A stretch of 6,023 nucleotides of DNA from the NCBI GenBank assembly GCA_011372835.1, contig DSAJ01000049.1:1-6023 (forward strand), given 5' to 3'. Made by a program: the position numbers and the translations under genes. Source of the stretch: Methanomicrobia archaeon. GTDB taxonomy: Archaea > Methanobacteriota_B > Thermococci > Methanofastidiosales > NM3. The notes below the pieces were generated by a model. The model was not told where the DNA came from. It searched no databases and was given only the letters and a program-made list of their open reading frames with translations. This document shows, one piece after another, positions 4,983-6,023 of this stretch (positions are counted from its first letter, which is position 1; the number at the start of each line of letters is the position of its first letter).

Positions 4983-6023
4983 CTCGTGAGAGCGGGGGGA
5001 CGTCGTCTACGGACATGCCTGGCTTGTAGCCAGTTTTTGACTCGTAGCTCCGCGCAAACAGCTGGTGCAGGTGCGCAAGCGGGATGTCGACGGGGCAGAC
5101 ATCGGTACAGTTGCCGCAGCCGATGCATGACTCCATGAGATGCAGGAGATGGATCGAATGGAACAACGAGATAGGGTAGACGTCGTCTGGCGCGAACTGC
5201 ATGCATTTGCAATCGTCGCTGCACTTACAGACGGGGCACGCCTTTCGGCACCCGTAACAGCTGATGCACGGCGCAAGCGTCCTCTGGATATGTTCGAGAC
5301 GCTCGGCCTCGTCCATGTCACGCATGCGTCCAAGGAGCTTCTTGTCCCATGTGCGTGCAAGTTTTTTCATGGCTCCCTCGACCTTCGTGCGGATGGTCGA
5401 CAGTTTCTCGGATGGCTCCTTCACATCGACGGCGCCGGCGTCGATCGCGTTCGTGAGCACGTCCATACCCTGGGTGGTGCACACCTCGACAAACGTCATG
5501 TTCTTGCCCGAGGGCGTGCCCCAGTTGCCACATGCAAGGTCACACATCGTGGGGATCTTCACATCACAGTACCTGCAGCTCTCGCGGCGGCCGTAGCCGC
5601 TTGCCTCGAGGTCGTCTATCGATTTGCTCACTTCGTCGCCGGCGGTCGTGGTAAATATGAGATTGCCCTTGTCGATCTCCTCCTTCACAACGTCGTCCGG
5701 TTGGAGGTCGTACTGTGAGCTCAGCATGTTCATCGCGGGCACCGGCGGTAGCGTGCCGCCGCAGTTGAGGCCGATCAGCAGCACCTCGTCCCTGTCGACG
5801 TGATTGCGCTTGATGTTCTCGATCACCGCGCGTGCATCACAGGGCTTGAGCACGATGGCCGTTTTCCTCCCCTTGCGTATATAGTGGGAAAGCTCGATGC
5901 ACACCGAGTGGAGTGCGCCCTGTACCCTTTTCGTTTCGTCGGCAGACGAGAGCGAGACGACCGACCCCTCGAAGATAGTGCCGATCTTGCGTATGACGAT
6001 AACGTCGTCGTAGTCATCAATCA
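4960..6023 (-). CDS. fdhB: FdhB/FrhB-like iron-sulfur flavoprotein (coenzyme F420 hydrogenase/dehydrogenase beta family), 5' end cut by the window
   Basis: The open frame runs unbroken from the window edge, giving 353 visible codons; the partial codon at 6022-6023 could be a start (NTG), but relatives suggest a little more sequence upstream. GTG 5904 is internal, since homologous sequence continues upstream of it. Numbered from that GTG: LKPCDARA (19-26) and IGLNCGG (44-50) are typical of the FdhB/FrhB core; a GYGRRESC...CGNWG segment carries C110, C113, C121 and C125; two ferredoxin motifs follow, C213-x2-C216-x2-C219-x3-C223-P and C260-x2-C263-x2-C266-x3-C270-P. An extra cysteine group (C226, C228, C232, C234) lies just after the first. 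In characterised relatives this subunit holds FAD and exchanges electrons with F420; this specific acceptor is inferred here. It precedes and overlaps the FdhA-like gene, indicating one operon and a two-subunit complex. The stop is TGA at 4962-4960. Confidence 0.85.
   Translation of the reverse strand, partial: IDDYDDVIVIRKIGTIFEGSVVSLSSADETKRVQGALHSVCIELSHYIRKGRKTAIVLKPCDARAVIENIKRNHVDRDEVLLIGLNCGGTLPPVPAMNMLSSQYDLQPDDVVKEEIDKGNLIFTTTAGDEVSKSIDDLEASGYGRRESCRYCDVKIPTMCDLACGNWGTPSGKNMTFVEVCTTQGMDVLTNAIDAGAVDVKEPSEKLSTIRTKVEGAMKKLARTWDKKLLGRMRDMDEAERLEHIQRTLAPCISCYGCRKACPVCKCSDDCKCMQFAPDDVYPISLFHSIHLLHLMESCIGCGNCTDVCPVDIPLAHLHQLFARSYESKTGYKPGMSVDDVPPLSRGDFPEGY

Noticed and set aside
5140..5718. 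192-codon plus-strand open frame opposite the FdhB-like gene
   Set aside because: It is the mirror of the iron-sulfur coding region, its composition reflects the opposite codons, and it has no recognisable motif.
1..6023. CRISPR arrays, insertion sequences, toxin-antitoxin pairs or defence genes
   Set aside because: No regularly spaced repeats, transposase motifs or small paired unknown genes were seen. The window is filled by housekeeping and redox genes with short gaps.

Overview
The window looks like ordinary chromosomal DNA from an archaeon, most likely a euryarchaeote. The evidence is a Leu-type tRNA end with an encoded CCA, a Holliday-junction-resolvase-like membrane nuclease of an archaea-rich family, an AT-rich BRE/TATA-like promoter at leaderless spacing, U-tract rather than hairpin-plus-U termination, and an F420-type FdhB/FrhB protein. 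GC content is moderate (roughly mid-50s by eye). All five visible genes stop with TGA. Thermoplasmatota or a methanogen relative are possible hosts, but the lineage is inference.

Layout, plus strand: the 3' end of a tRNA-Leu (1-38); a small membrane-anchored nuclease-fold protein (69-473); a compact class II (adenosylcobalamin-dependent) ribonucleotide reductase (483-2114) packed directly behind it; a U-rich terminator-like tract and a TATA-like promoter in the short gap; and a fold-type I PLP aminotransferase (2188-3504).

Minus strand, converging on the aminotransferase: an FdhB/FrhB-like iron-sulfur flavoprotein (5' end beyond base 6023, stop at 4960) overlaps by about 23 nt a short molybdopterin-oxidoreductase-fold protein (4982-3537). 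The two are almost certainly one transcription unit, read fdhB-like then fdhA-like. Together they resemble the two-subunit formate dehydrogenase of methanogens. However, the FdhA-like partner is short (481 aa), has no Cys or Sec where the metal ligand is expected, and ends in an unfamiliar Tyr/Pro/Arg-rich tail. It may be an electron-transfer or scaffold homologue, or an oxidoreductase with another substrate, and is the most interesting item here.

The convergent junction (3505-3536) carries an inverted repeat whose outer arms contain both stop codons. I saw no CRISPR array, insertion sequence, integrase or defence island. No stretch over 300 bases lacks a gene.
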